Below are positions 36,329 through 45,635 of a stretch of 64,000 nucleotides of DNA, one piece after another. Each line of letters begins with the position of its first letter. Position 1 is the stretch's first letter. This DNA comes from Gallaecimonas kandeliae (GTDB taxonomy: Bacteria; Pseudomonadota; Gammaproteobacteria; Enterobacterales; Gallaecimonadaceae): NCBI RefSeq assembly GCF_030450055.1, contig NZ_CP118480.1:3471501-3535500 (forward strand), in the 5' to 3' direction. A program made the position numbers and the translations under genes. The notes under the pieces are model-generated. The model was not told the DNA's origin. It searched no databases and worked only from the letters and a program-made list of their open reading frames with translations.

Positions 36329-37501
36329 ATGTCCGCCCTCGAGACCGTCTTCATCTTCATGCTCAGCGTCAGCACCATGCTGGGGGTGATCTTCCTGCTG
36401 TCCTGGCTGACCATAGAGCGCAAGCCCTACTGCCTGACCTGGTCGATACTGTTCTGGGTCTCGGTGCTCAACATGCTGCTCAACGCCGGCAAGGGCCTAT
36501 TCCCCAGCCCCGAGAGCTACTGGGTGGTGGTCAACATCAGCTCCCTGGTGATGCAGGGCCTGTCCCTGGCCGGCTACCGCCAGCGCGCCGGGCTCAGGGG
36601 CTACCCCTGGCAACTGCTGCTGTCGCTGGCCCTGGTCGAACTGGCGGTGGTCTGGTTCACCCTGGTGCAACCGCACATGGGCCTGCGCATGGTGATGATC
36701 CCCTACTCAGGCGCCCTGGTGGGTCTGCTCTGCGTCAAGACCCTGGCCAGCCCGGGGCGGCCGATGCGCCCCGTCGAAAGGGCCCTCTGCCTGGTGTTCG
36801 TGCTCTACGCCCTGAGTCAGTTCGGCAGCGGCACCCTGGCCCTGCTGCAGGGAGCGCAGCGGGATCCCTACTACCTCAACCTCTACAGCGGCCTCAACTT
36901 CCTGGTGATGCCCCCCGCCTTCATCGGCCTGGGGCTCTTCACGGTGCTGCTGCTGGCCGACGATCTTGCCGGGCGGATGCGGGCCCTGGCCACCACCGAC
37001 GACCTGACCGGCCTGCTCAACAGGCGCGGCTTCGAGGAGGCAACCAACCGCCTGCTGGCCAGCGGCCAGACCCAGGGCCTGTTCGCCGCCATGGCCGACA
37101 TCGACCACTTCAAGGCCATCAACGACAACTTCGGCCACGCCATGGGCGACGCCGCCCTGGCCCGGTTCGCCCAGCTGCTCACCACCAAGGTCCGCAGCAC
37201 CGACATCGCCGCCCGCATCGGCGGCGAGGAGTTCATCCTCCTCTTCCAGGCGGCCGACAGCCGCCAGGCCCTGGGCCTGGTGGAGCGGCTGCGCCGGGAA
37301 GTGGAGCAAAGCCAGGCACAAACGGGCCGGGATGCAGTGTCCTTCACCGCCAGCTTCGGCCTGGCCCAGATCCAGGCGCAGGACGACCTCTGCACCCTGC
37401 TGCGCCAGGCCGACCAGGCCCTCTACGACGCCAAGCGCCAAGGCCGCAACCGCACCTGTGTCTACGGCGAGGGCCACGCACTAAGCCAGGCCGGAGGCTA
37501 A
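36329..37501 (+). CDS. Membrane diguanylate cyclase
   Basis: 390 aa. Seven or so hydrophobic helices make up residues 1-215, followed by a GGDEF domain. The active site reads GGEEF (about 298-302), and an RxxD inhibitory site (RSTD) lies five residues before it, so it should make cyclic-di-GMP with product feedback. TTDDLTGLLNRRGFEEATNR marks the domain start. The membrane part is an unnamed sensor. The ATG at 36329 follows GGGAAA; upstream in-frame codons overlap the racemase gene and are rejected. A terminator follows. Confidence 0.95.
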   Translation: MSALETVFIFMLSVSTMLGVIFLLSWLTIERKPYCLTWSILFWVSVLNMLLNAGKGLFPSPESYWVVVNISSLVMQGLSLAGYRQRAGLRGYPWQLLLSLALVELAVVWFTLVQPHMGLRMVMIPYSGALVGLLCVKTLASPGRPMRPVERALCLVFVLYALSQFGSGTLALLQGAQRDPYYLNLYSGLNFLVMPPAFIGLGLFTVLLLADDLAGRMRALATTDDLTGLLNRRGFEEATNRLLASGQTQGLFAAMADIDHFKAINDNFGHAMGDAALARFAQLLTTKVRSTDIAARIGGEEFILLFQAADSRQALGLVERLRREVEQSQAQTGRDAVSFTASFGLAQIQAQDDLCTLLRQADQALYDAKRQGRNRTCVYGEGHALSQAGG

Positions 37502-37517
37502 AGACAGCGGCTGAAAA

Positions 37518-37542
37518 AAAGCCCCGCATCGCGGGGCTTTTC
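37518..37542. terminator. Bidirectional terminator between the cyclase and qmcA genes
   Basis: AAAAGCCCCGC and GCGGGGCTTTT make an 11-base stem with an AT loop, with an A run on the left and T run on the right. It serves both convergent genes. Confidence 0.9.
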
Positions 37543-37555
37543 ATTGGGGCGGGAC

Positions 37556-38416
37556 TTATTTGCCCATGCCACCCAGCAGGGAGCGGATGGCGGCGGGAAT
37601 GTCTCCCGGCAGCATCACCAGCTTGCCGTTGCTGGACTTGGACATCTCCTTGATGGCGTCCACATAGCGCTCGCCCAAGAGGTACATCACCGGCAGCTGG
37701 TTGTTCTGCACGGCGGCCGTGACCTTCTCGATGGCGGCCTGGCTGGCGGTGGCCAGCACCACCTGGGCCTCGGCGTCGCGGCGCGAGGCCTCCAGGCGAC
37801 CTTCGGCCTCCAGTATGGCGGCGGCCTTCTCGCCGTCGGCGCGGGTGACGGTGGCGCGGCGGCCCCGCTCTGCGGCGGCTTGCTCTTCCATGGCCTTTTG
37901 CATGGTGGCGGAGGGGTTGATGTCCTGGATCTCCACCGTCTTCAAGGTGATGCCCCAGTCGGCGATGTCGTCTGAGATGGCGTTCTTGAGCTTGGCCTTG
38001 ATGGTGTCACGGTTGGACAGGGCATCGTCCAGGTCCATCTCACCTATGATGGAACGCAGTGAGGTCTGCACCAGGTTCTGGATGGCGAAGTTGTAGTCCT
38101 CGACACCGTACATGGCCTTCTCGGGGCTGAGAATGTTGATGTAGGCCACGGCGTTGGCGATGATCACGGCGTTGTCGCGGGTGATCACTTCCTGGGAGGG
38201 GATATCCAGCACTATGTCCTTGGTGGTGACCTTGTAGGCCACCAGGTCCATGTAGGGGATGATGAAATTGAGGCCGGGGCCCAGGGTCCGGCTGTACTTG
38301 CCGAGGCGCTGGATCACGAATTTACTGCCCTGGGGCACTATCTTGACCCCCATGGCCAGGGTGACGACCACCAGCAGTACGAAGACGCCGGCCATGGCCA
38401 GTCCGTTGATCACCAT
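37556..38416 (-). CDS. qmcA: SPFH/stomatin-like membrane protease-associated protein
   Basis: 286 aa. An N-terminal membrane anchor (about 5-22) is followed by an SPFH/band-7 domain (VPQGSKFVIQRLGKYSRTLG) and a coiled-coil Ala/Glu-rich stretch (EEQAAAERGRRATVTRADGE). This is the QmcA type of stomatin, which associates with FtsH and shapes membrane microdomains. The gene lies 16 bases downstream of an NfeD-like gene, and NfeD-stomatin pairs form a known functional unit. Confidence 0.93.
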   Translation of the reverse strand: MVINGLAMAGVFVLLVVVTLAMGVKIVPQGSKFVIQRLGKYSRTLGPGLNFIIPYMDLVAYKVTTKDIVLDIPSQEVITRDNAVIIANAVAYINILSPEKAMYGVEDYNFAIQNLVQTSLRSIIGEMDLDDALSNRDTIKAKLKNAISDDIADWGITLKTVEIQDINPSATMQKAMEEQAAAERGRRATVTRADGEKAAAILEAEGRLEASRRDAEAQVVLATASQAAIEKVTAAVQNNQLPVMYLLGERYVDAIKEMSKSSNGKLVMLPGDIPAAIRSLLGGMGK

Positions 38417-38432
38417 TGTTAGCTTCCTTCTC

Positions 38433-38885
38433 TCAACGTTTTTCTACGATAAGGGTGTTGCCGGACATGTCCAGCACGGCAACCCTGTCCCCCAGGGCCA
38501 CGGGCTCCTGGCAGATGAAGTGCCATTCGTCGTCGCCCAGCAGCGGTGTGGTGAAGCGCACCATGCCGCGCTGGTCGTCCGTCGGCACCTTGATCACCTG
38601 GCCCACCTCGCCCTTGATGGCCTCACCGGCCACCCCGGCCCGGGTCTTATCCTGCATGTAGGGTTTGATGAGGCGGAACCAGAGCAAGGTAAAGACGGTG
38701 GAGGCGACTGCCCAGATCAGCAGCTGCCAGGCCAGGCTCAAGGGCAGGGACAGGCCCAGCAGCAGGGCAACCACCAGGGCCCCCAGGCCGAACCAGAAGA
38801 TGGTGAAGCTGGGCACGAACAGCTCGGCGATGATCAGCAGCATGCCGAACACCAGCCAGTGCCAGTATTGGATCTCGAAGTCCAT
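38433..38885 (-). CDS. NfeD-like membrane protein
   Basis: 150 aa. Three or four hydrophobic helices (about 8-70) precede a C-terminal OB-fold domain (GEVGQVIKVPTDDQRGMVRF to VLDMSGNTLIVEKR), the layout of short NfeD1b proteins, which assist stomatin partners. It precedes qmcA in the same operon. GGAAAG lies before the ATG at 38885. The long open frame to 39551 is antisense of the next gene and was not used. Confidence 0.92.
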   Translation of the reverse strand: MDFEIQYWHWLVFGMLLIIAELFVPSFTIFWFGLGALVVALLLGLSLPLSLAWQLLIWAVASTVFTLLWFRLIKPYMQDKTRAGVAGEAIKGEVGQVIKVPTDDQRGMVRFTTPLLGDDEWHFICQEPVALGDRVAVLDMSGNTLIVEKR

Positions 38886-39020
38886 TTGCTTTCCAGTGTG
38901 GCGAAATCTCGTTCCATCATCGGCCAGGGGGCTTTGGAAATCAACGAGTTCGACACCTTGCTGGCGGGCCCTTCCAACCTCGGCTAGACCCTCAGGGATA
39001 GGCTGGAAAAGGAGAAGGCC

Positions 39021-39383
39021 ATGATAGAAGCAGTTGCCGACCTGCCTGCCGGGGTCCTGGGGTTTTCCGGCAGGGGCATAGTCACGGCGGAGGACTTCAA
39101 GTCCGTCATAGTGCCGGCCGTCGAGGCCAGGTTCGCCAAGGGGGAGCAGGTCCGCTTCCTCTGCTACCTGGGTGAGGATTTTGCCGAGGTGGAAGGGAGC
39201 GCGGCCTGGGAGGACGTCAAGCTGGGCTTCAAGCACCTGGGCGGCTGGGAGAAGATGGCCCTGGTCTCTGACGTGCACTGGATCCGCGGCGCCTTCCGGC
39301 TGTTCGGCGCCCTGATCCCGGGCCAGTTGCGGGTCTTCCATAACGCGCAGCTGGACGACGCCATCCAGTGGCTGGGCTCCTGA
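39021..39383 (+). CDS. SpoIIAA-like STAS family protein
   Basis: 120 aa, a cytoplasmic protein of the SpoIIAA-like family (STAS fold), which is found as a stand-alone protein in many proteobacteria. The N-terminus has ADLPAGVLGFSGRGIVTAED, and the middle FLCYLGEDFAEVEGSAAWED and WEKMALVSDVHWIRGAFRLF match the pattern. The role is unclear. GGAGAAGGCC precedes the ATG. It diverges from nfeD. Confidence 0.88.
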   Translation: MIEAVADLPAGVLGFSGRGIVTAEDFKSVIVPAVEARFAKGEQVRFLCYLGEDFAEVEGSAAWEDVKLGFKHLGGWEKMALVSDVHWIRGAFRLFGALIPGQLRVFHNAQLDDAIQWLGS

Positions 39384-39453
39384 GAAGAGGCCTGTTGTCC
39401 TGAGCGCTTCCGTGGCGATATGCTGGAGGGCCTTGCCGCCGCAGAGCATCGCC

Positions 39454-40689
39454 ATGGAAAGCGCCCTGTCCCTCAGCCGTCTGAAGTCCTTCCCGCCGCT
39501 GGTGTGGATCATCCTCCTGGGCACCTTCTTCGCCAGGGGCAGCTTCTTCATGATCTGGCCCTTCCTGTCGGTGCTGCTCTACCAGAAGTTCGGGCTCTCG
39601 GCCTACGACATCGGCCTTATCCTCAGCCTCTCGGCCCTGGGCTCGGCGGTGCTGGGCTTCTACGTCAGCGCCCTGTCCGACCGCTTCGGGCGCCGCGGTA
39701 TCCTTTACTTCGCAGGGCTGCTCTCGGCCCTGGCCTTCCTGGTGTTGGCCGGTGCCGACAGCCTGCTGGCCTACATCCTGGGCATAGCCCTCACCTCCAT
39801 CGCCCGCGCCATCTGGGAGCCGGCAGCCCAGGCCTTGATGGGCGACCAACTGCCGGAGCGCAAGACCCGGGAGCTGGCCCTGCAGGCCCGCTATTTCCTG
39901 GTCAACGTGGGGGCCGCCATGGGCCCGCTGGTGGGGGTTTGGGCCGGCCTCACCGCCCAGCAATCCACCTTCAACCTCACCGCCCTGGCCTACCTGGCGC
40001 TGGTGGCGGCCCTGGCCTGGGCCTTTCGCCGCCATCCGGTGGCCCCGGCGCCAGGCCAGGGCCAAGGCAGCTTCCGCCAGACGTTGCGGCTGCTGGGGGA
40101 GGACAAGGTATTCCTGGTGCTGATCCTGGCCAACATCCTGATGATGTTCGTGTTCGCCCACATCGACTCGTCGCTGATCCAGTACCTGACCCGGGCCGGG
40201 GCGCCGCGGCTGGTGGAGCTGATCTCGGCCATGATTTTGGTCAACGCCCTGACCATAGTGCTGTTGCAATTCCCGCTGCTGAAATGGATGGAGAAGATGT
40301 CCCTGACCCAGCGGATGCAGGTGGGCATGGTGCTGATGACCGCCTCCCAGCTCTGGTTCGCCTTCAACCCCATGGACAGCTACTGGGGCTGGATGGGCGC
40401 CACCCTGGTGCTGAGCCTGGGCGAGGTGATCCTCTTCCCCAGCATCAACGTGCAGATCGATTCCATGGCCCCACCGCGGCTGCGTGGCGCCTACTTCGGC
40501 GCCGGCGCCCTCTATTCCATCGGCTGGGCCCTGGCCCCCATGGTCGGGGGCTGGGTGCTGGACCATTATTCGGGCCGGGCCCTCTACCTGGCCATGGCCC
40601 TGTGCAGCCTGGGGGTGATGCTGCTCTACCTGCTGGCGGGCCGCCTCAAGCGCCCGGCCTGGATAGAGCAGGAGCTGGCCGAGGGCTAG
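39454..40689 (+). CDS. MFS transporter
   Basis: 411 aa with twelve hydrophobic helices. The motif between helices 2 and 3, SALSDRFGRRGILYFAG, is the classic MFS motif A. The overall style is that of MdtH/DHA1 drug exporters. Start chosen at MESALSLSRLKSF; a GTG at 39412 is possible. Its stop overlaps the convergent GlpD-like gene by four bases. The substrate is unknown. Confidence 0.88.
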   Translation: MESALSLSRLKSFPPLVWIILLGTFFARGSFFMIWPFLSVLLYQKFGLSAYDIGLILSLSALGSAVLGFYVSALSDRFGRRGILYFAGLLSALAFLVLAGADSLLAYILGIALTSIARAIWEPAAQALMGDQLPERKTRELALQARYFLVNVGAAMGPLVGVWAGLTAQQSTFNLTALAYLALVAALAWAFRRHPVAPAPGQGQGSFRQTLRLLGEDKVFLVLILANILMMFVFAHIDSSLIQYLTRAGAPRLVELISAMILVNALTIVLLQFPLLKWMEKMSLTQRMQVGMVLMTASQLWFAFNPMDSYWGWMGATLVLSLGEVILFPSINVQIDSMAPPRLRGAYFGAGALYSIGWALAPMVGGWVLDHYSGRALYLAMALCSLGVMLLYLLAGRLKRPAWIEQELAEG

Positions 40690-41756
40690 GCGCCCTTGAG
40701 CCTGGCCGCCACCTTCCTGGCCAGGGCCCTGGCGGTGGTCCACTTGCCGCCGCTCACCGTCAGCAGCCGGCCCTGGACAGAGAGGGCGTAGTCGCGGCTG
40801 GCAAGGCTGGGGTCCCCCTGGCTGTGCAGCAGCGGCCTCAGGCCGGCGAAGCTGCCCTTGATGTCGGTTTCCATCAGGGGCAGCACGAAGTAGTGGTCGT
40901 AGACGGCCTTGAGGTAGCCCCGCTCGGCGGCCGAGCAGTGGATCGGCTCGTCCAGGGTCTGGGCCACCTCTGTGGTGCCCAGCAAGGTGCTGCCCAGGTA
41001 GGGCAGCACGAACACCAGCCGCCGCTCCCCCGGCACCTCCAGCATCAGGCCCTGGCGGCGCTTGCCCCCCAGCAACAGGTGGCTGCCGCGCACCAGGCTC
41101 AGGGGCTGGTCCACTTCCAGGGCGGACTGGCGCAGCAGCTGCTCGCTCCAGGGCCCGGCCAGGTTCAGCACCCAGTCGAACTGCTGCCAATGCCCCGCCA
41201 CCTTCAGGGCCCCGTCCGGCCGCAACGCCTGGACCTCGCTGTGTTCAAAGAGGGCTACCCCCAGGCCTTGGCACTGCTGGGCCACCCAGAGGCCCAGGGC
41301 CCTGTCGTCCATCTGACCGTCGAAGAAGCGATAGCCCCCCAGCAGGCCGTGGCGCTTAAGGCCAGGTTCCAGGGCCGAGAGCTCGGCGGCGCTCAGCCAG
41401 CGATGGCGGCCCAGGCCCCGGCGCCCGGCCAGGAGATCGTAGAGCAGCAGCCCCAGCTTGAGCTGCCAGCGCTTGCGGCGTCCGCCTTGGTAGAGGGGGT
41501 AGAGGATGGGCAGGGGATGGGCCAGCTCCGGCGCCTGCTGAAGCCACCAGTGGCGTTCCTTGAGGGCTTCGCGCACCAGCCCAAGGCGCCCCTGCTCGAG
41601 GTAGCGCAGACCGCCATGCAGCAGCTTGGAGGAGGCGGCGCTGGTGGCCGCCATCAGCTCGCCCCTTTCAAAAAGGCTTACTTGGTGGCCATCCAACGCC
41701 AACTGCCAGGCCACGCAGAGGCCGTTGATCCCCCCACCGACGACAGCAACACGCAT
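40686..41756 (-). CDS. FAD-dependent glycerol-3-phosphate dehydrogenase-like oxidoreductase
   Basis: 356 aa. The N-terminus VAVVGGGINGLCVAWQLALD is an FAD Rossmann motif, followed by SKLLHGGLRYLEQGRLGLVR, the GlpD signature. The middle holds LNLAGPWSEQLL and LVFVLPYLGSTLLGTTE. It is about 150 residues shorter than GlpD (about 500) because the C-terminal helical domain is missing, so it may have another substrate or rely on a partner. It starts 55 bases from the M48 gene end and overlaps the MFS gene tail. Confidence 0.85.
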   Translation of the reverse strand: MRVAVVGGGINGLCVAWQLALDGHQVSLFERGELMAATSAASSKLLHGGLRYLEQGRLGLVREALKERHWWLQQAPELAHPLPILYPLYQGGRRKRWQLKLGLLLYDLLAGRRGLGRHRWLSAAELSALEPGLKRHGLLGGYRFFDGQMDDRALGLWVAQQCQGLGVALFEHSEVQALRPDGALKVAGHWQQFDWVLNLAGPWSEQLLRQSALEVDQPLSLVRGSHLLLGGKRRQGLMLEVPGERRLVFVLPYLGSTLLGTTEVAQTLDEPIHCSAAERGYLKAVYDHYFVLPLMETDIKGSFAGLRPLLHSQGDPSLASRDYALSVQGRLLTVSGGKWTTARALARKVAARLKGA

Positions 41757-41811
41757 GGCTAAGCCCTCCTCTTAAGGAAAGCCTAGCCATAACAGCAGCT
41801 TGGAACCGAAA

Positions 41812-42837
41812 TTATTGTGGCTTGAAGTGCGCCAGGGCCTGGATGCGCTCCGCCAGCTGGGGGTGGGTACTGGACCAGACCGGCAAGCCGTTCTCGCCCT
41901 TGTGGCTGTCCAGCAAGGCCTGGTAGAGGTCCCGCAGCGGCGCCACAGTGCCGTCCAGGTGATAGAGGTTGTCGGCCGCGAAATGGTCCGCCTGCCGCTC
42001 ATGGTCACGGGAATAGCTCAGGGTCATCAGCAGGGTGCCGCTACCCACCAGGGTGTCGGCGATACTGCTGCTGTCACCCACAGCTATGGCCGCCCCTATG
42101 GACAGCAGGGAGGCCTGCACCAGCCGGGTCATCATGTGGTGGTAATGGAGGTGGCCAAGCTCATGAAGCAGGACGCCATCCAGCTCCCTGTCGTCCTTGG
42201 ACAGCGCCACCAACTGGTCTGTGAGCACCACAGTGCCGTCCGGCAGGGCAAAGGCATTGGGGCCCTGCTCGAAGGAGCGGAACACCAGCCGGGGTTCGAC
42301 CGGCAGCGTCTCCCCCTGGGCCTTCAAGGCCGCCAGCAACGCCTCGAAACGCCCTCGCAGTTGCTGCCGACGCGCCTCGTCCAGCCCGCTTTGGCTGAAG
42401 CCCATCTTGTCCAGCAGCTTGTAGCTCTGCTTGCCCAGCGCCCGGTAGACGCCATGGGGCACATGGCCGGCCAGGGTCTTGGCCAAGGCCGGCAGGCCGT
42501 AGCGGTAACCCCCGAAGGCCGCCACCACTGTCACCATCATGGCCAAAAGCACCAGCCAGAGATGCTGCTCCGCCCTGGCCAGCCAGGAACGGCCGTCGTG
42601 GCAATCCAGCCAGGCATTGAGGGCCTGGGGCTCGGCCGGGGTGAAAACCCAGCCCCCTTCGAAGGCCAGGGTGCGGGTCATGCGCCCCAGGGCCTCGGAG
42701 GGGATCACCTCGCTCAAGGCGCAGTCCCGTTCCAGCACCTCGCTGCACAGCCTGAGGCGGCCCTGGTCACCCAGCTCCAGTTCGGCGGGATAGCGGGCCG
42801 CCTTGCCGGCGGCCAGCAGATGCCCCTGGATACGCAC
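41812..42837 (-). CDS. M48 family zinc metalloprotease, membrane-anchored
   Basis: 341 aa. An N-terminal soluble region (about 1-85) precedes one membrane helix (about 92-113, LWLVLLAMMVTVVAAFGG) and an M48 peptidase domain. The zinc site HELGHLHYHH is intact, with the third ligand in SRDHERQAD. GTG start. It is 3 bases downstream of the DUF898 gene, so the two are translated together. Substrates are probably membrane or envelope proteins. Confidence 0.93.
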   Translation of the reverse strand: MRIQGHLLAAGKAARYPAELELGDQGRLRLCSEVLERDCALSEVIPSEALGRMTRTLAFEGGWVFTPAEPQALNAWLDCHDGRSWLARAEQHLWLVLLAMMVTVVAAFGGYRYGLPALAKTLAGHVPHGVYRALGKQSYKLLDKMGFSQSGLDEARRQQLRGRFEALLAALKAQGETLPVEPRLVFRSFEQGPNAFALPDGTVVLTDQLVALSKDDRELDGVLLHELGHLHYHHMMTRLVQASLLSIGAAIAVGDSSSIADTLVGSGTLLMTLSYSRDHERQADHFAADNLYHLDGTVAPLRDLYQALLDSHKGENGLPVWSSTHPQLAERIQALAHFKPQ

Positions 42838-42840
42838 GGC

Positions 42841-44010
42841 TTAGAGCACGCCTATCTGGACGTCGAAGGCGCTGGCCAGCTCGTCGGCGATGGCCACGTC
42901 CGTTTCATGTTGATGATCCTGCACAGCCACCAGGGCCAGATCCCCTTCCACGGCGGTACAGTCGGCCAGGAAGCGGGCATAACGCACCCTGGCCCAGGCG
43001 GAGCCGAAGCCCAGGGTAAAGACCACCAGCAGCAGGTTGGTCAGCACCAGGCCCAGGTAGGACAGAGGCTTCATGTTGGACACCAGCTGCAGCCCGCCTT
43101 CGATCTGGGTGCACGAGAAGAGGTAGTTGCGGACCTTGGCCTTGACGAAGGCGGAGACAAACAGCGCCGTCACGAAGAAGCTCAGGTAGAAGCCGAAAAC
43201 GAGCGGCATCATGGCGCGGGCCATTTGCGGATCCTTGGCATGGGCACCCAACTGCTGCATGTCGGCGACGACGTTGATCCCCACCACGACGCTCAGCACC
43301 GTCACTATGGCCAGCATCAGGCCGATGCCGATCAACGCGGCCAAGGCGCCAATCTTGAAGTATTCGCCAAAGGCCACCTCGGCACTGAAGGCCTTGTCGC
43401 CATAGCGGTAGCCGCTCATCAGGTATTGGGCCATGGAGGAGCTAACCCAGGCGTAGATGCAGACCATGCCCAAAAGACCGACCAAGACGGCAAGCACCAC
43501 GGCCAGGCCGGGGCCGACAACACCCCCCAGCAGCGCCGCCAGGGTAACCGCAAGCCCCACCGCCAGGTAGCCCGCCAGCGGCTTGCCCAGCAGGTTGGCG
43601 TAGGCAGGGCCATAGCCTCCGGCGAAGTCGAAACGCACATTGCGAAAACGGGTCACCCTGGCGTCGAAGCGCAGGTTGCGTACCACCAGCACCGGCATCA
43701 ACACAGCGAACAGCAGGCCAAGGACCATGGCCAGTATCGGGCTGGCGTTGTTGGCAAAGCCCCACAGCAGCAGCACCAGCACGGTGACAATGCGGCCGAT
43801 GAGGATCTGCCTGGGGGTGGCCAGGTATTCGAAGTGGTCGCCGTCCAGTTCGGTGTTGCCGTAGAAATAGCGGTGGGTACGCACCTTGGCCCAGGCGGAG
43901 TAGATGCCCAGGGTCAGGATGGAGAGCAGCAGGTTGACGATCCAGATGCCGAAAAATTCGGCGCCCTGGCCTTTGAAGCGGAACGAATGGAGCTGGGTGT
44001 TTTGAGTCAT
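42841..44010 (-). CDS. DUF898 (YjgN-like) membrane protein
   Basis: 389 aa, a polytopic inner-membrane protein built of two related halves. The N-terminus FRFKGQGAEFFGIWIVNLLL and LTLGIYSAWAKVRTHRYFYG recur in the second half as LVLTNLLLVVFTLGFGSAWA, a DUF898 hallmark. The role is unknown. The ATG at 44010 has GAAGG upstream. It precedes the M48 protease gene; this pairing is common, so the protease may act on or with it. Confidence 0.9.
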   Translation of the reverse strand: MTQNTQLHSFRFKGQGAEFFGIWIVNLLLSILTLGIYSAWAKVRTHRYFYGNTELDGDHFEYLATPRQILIGRIVTVLVLLLWGFANNASPILAMVLGLLFAVLMPVLVVRNLRFDARVTRFRNVRFDFAGGYGPAYANLLGKPLAGYLAVGLAVTLAALLGGVVGPGLAVVLAVLVGLLGMVCIYAWVSSSMAQYLMSGYRYGDKAFSAEVAFGEYFKIGALAALIGIGLMLAIVTVLSVVVGINVVADMQQLGAHAKDPQMARAMMPLVFGFYLSFFVTALFVSAFVKAKVRNYLFSCTQIEGGLQLVSNMKPLSYLGLVLTNLLLVVFTLGFGSAWARVRYARFLADCTAVEGDLALVAVQDHQHETDVAIADELASAFDVQIGVL

Positions 44011-44094
44011 AAGAGCCTTCCTTTGCAATCAGGCGCTTATTGAACCAAGGACAGAAGGGAAAGGCAATAGATTAGAAACACCTTATTAACAAAA

Positions 44095-44117
44095 CAGGGG
44101 CCCCGCAGGGCCCCTGT
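44095..44117 (-). terminator. Rho-independent terminator after the CPA1 antiporter
   Basis: CAGGGGCCC and GGGCCCCTG pair over 9 bases with a CGCA-type loop. On the minus strand the hairpin is followed by TTTTGTTAATAAGG. Confidence 0.82.
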
Positions 44118-44134
44118 GGCGCACCAGCCCGGCC

Positions 44135-45421
44135 TTAGCCCTGGCGCTGCTTGGACGCTTCGATGCTCTTGCCGATCAGCGGCGATATGGTCAGGCCCTG
44201 GACTATGATGGAGAAGATCACCACCACGTAGGTGATGATCACCAGCAGGCTGTGCAGGTCGGCGCCGTTGACGATGAACTTGCCGCTGGGGATGGAGGCG
44301 GCCATGGCCAGGCCCAGGCCGCCACGCAGGCCGCCCCAGGTGAGGATGCGCACCGAGTTGAGGTCATAGGTGCGGAACTGGCGGAACACAAGGTAGGGCG
44401 CCGCCACGCTGAGGAAGCGGGCCAGCAGTACCGCCGGCACCATCAGCAGGCCCAGGCTGATCTCTTCCCAGCTCACCGGCATGCTCACCACCAGCAGGCC
44501 GATCAGCAGGAACAGCAGGGCGTTGAGGAAGGTGTCGGTGGCGTGCCAGAAGTTCTTCACGTAGCGCAGGTTGGACAGGCGCTGCACTGTGGAGGCCTTG
44601 GCGCGGGTGACGTTGCCGAGGAAGATGCCGCTCACCACCATGGCCAGGGCCCCTGAGATGTCCATGATGTTGGCCAGGGCGAAGCCGGCTGAGGGGATGG
44701 TCAAGCTCACCAGCAGGCGGATGTTGGCGTCCTTGCTGCCAAGGATCAGGTAGTGGCCAACCAGGGCCAGCACCAGGCCGAAGGCCACGCCGCCCAGGGC
44801 GTCAGTCAGGAACAGCTCGGCCACGCCGCTGAAGGTGGGGGCTGTGCCGGAGAAGGCCACGGCGAAGATGGTGGTGAACACCACCAGGCCGACACCGTCG
44901 TTGAACAGGGATTCCCCTTCCACCTGTATGGAGATGCCTTCAGGCGCCTTCATCTGCTTGATGATGGCCAGCACCGCTATGGGGTCGGTGGGGCTGATCA
45001 GGGCCCCGAACAGCAGGCAGTAGATGAAGGGCACGGGCCAGCCCATGGCGCCCAGCAGCCAAAAACTGAGGTAACCCACCATGAAGGTGGAGGCCAGGGT
45101 CGAGAAGAGCACCAGCACCGTGATCTCCCAGCGCTGCTTCTTCATGGCCTTGAGGTCGATCTCGATGGCCCCCGCGAACAGCAGGAAGCCCAGCATGCCC
45201 TTGAGCAGGAGCTGGTTGAAATTGAGGTGGCCTACCACATCGGTGATGGCCAGGGCGGTCTGGTCGTTCAGCAGCTTCACCGCCAGGATCAGCAGCAGCG
45301 AGATCACCACTGAGCCAGTGGTAATGGCGATGGTGGTCTGCAGTTTGAGCACATATTGGTTGGTGAAGGCGATGAACACGGCCAGGGCCGAGAGAAAACA
45401 GATCAAGTACCAGGCAGTCAT
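44135..45421 (-). CDS. CPA1 family Na+/H+ antiporter
   Basis: 428 aa, twelve hydrophobic helices, inner membrane. The ion-binding region reads GALISPTDPIAVLAI followed by EGESLFNDGVGLVVFTTIFA, the NhaP/NHE-type signature. It exchanges Na+ or K+ for protons and keeps cytoplasmic pH and salt in balance. ATG at 45421 with AGGA at 9 bases. A short Arg/Ser-rich extension to 45493 is rejected. A terminator follows. Confidence 0.95.
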   Translation of the reverse strand: MTAWYLICFLSALAVFIAFTNQYVLKLQTTIAITTGSVVISLLLILAVKLLNDQTALAITDVVGHLNFNQLLLKGMLGFLLFAGAIEIDLKAMKKQRWEITVLVLFSTLASTFMVGYLSFWLLGAMGWPVPFIYCLLFGALISPTDPIAVLAIIKQMKAPEGISIQVEGESLFNDGVGLVVFTTIFAVAFSGTAPTFSGVAELFLTDALGGVAFGLVLALVGHYLILGSKDANIRLLVSLTIPSAGFALANIMDISGALAMVVSGIFLGNVTRAKASTVQRLSNLRYVKNFWHATDTFLNALLFLLIGLLVVSMPVSWEEISLGLLMVPAVLLARFLSVAAPYLVFRQFRTYDLNSVRILTWGGLRGGLGLAMAASIPSGKFIVNGADLHSLLVIITYVVVIFSIIVQGLTISPLIGKSIEASKQRQG

Positions 45422-45635
45422 GGTGTTGGATCCTGAAGTAGGCGAATACAGCTGCCTGGCAGATCTCGAGTGCGGGCCGGCGATGCCGGCCAAGCCCCCT
45501 CAGGGGGCTTCCAGGCGACAGGGCGGCACTAGGTTACACTGATTTCGTTTTATCCTGAACTTCCTTTCGGCCTAACCGAAAAGACAGACTGTCAGATCAT
45601 CTTGACGAGGGTTTTTCACATCCCATTGACAAGGA

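Noticed and set aside
39420-41762. 780-codon plus-strand open frame
   Set aside because: Runs across the MFS gene in another frame and antisense to the GlpD-like gene; Pro/Gly/Arg-rich with no domains.
45492-45510. Hairpin AAGCCCCCT/AGGGGGCTT upstream of the CPA1 antiporter
   Set aside because: No T run on either strand and no gene ending there; not called as a terminator.
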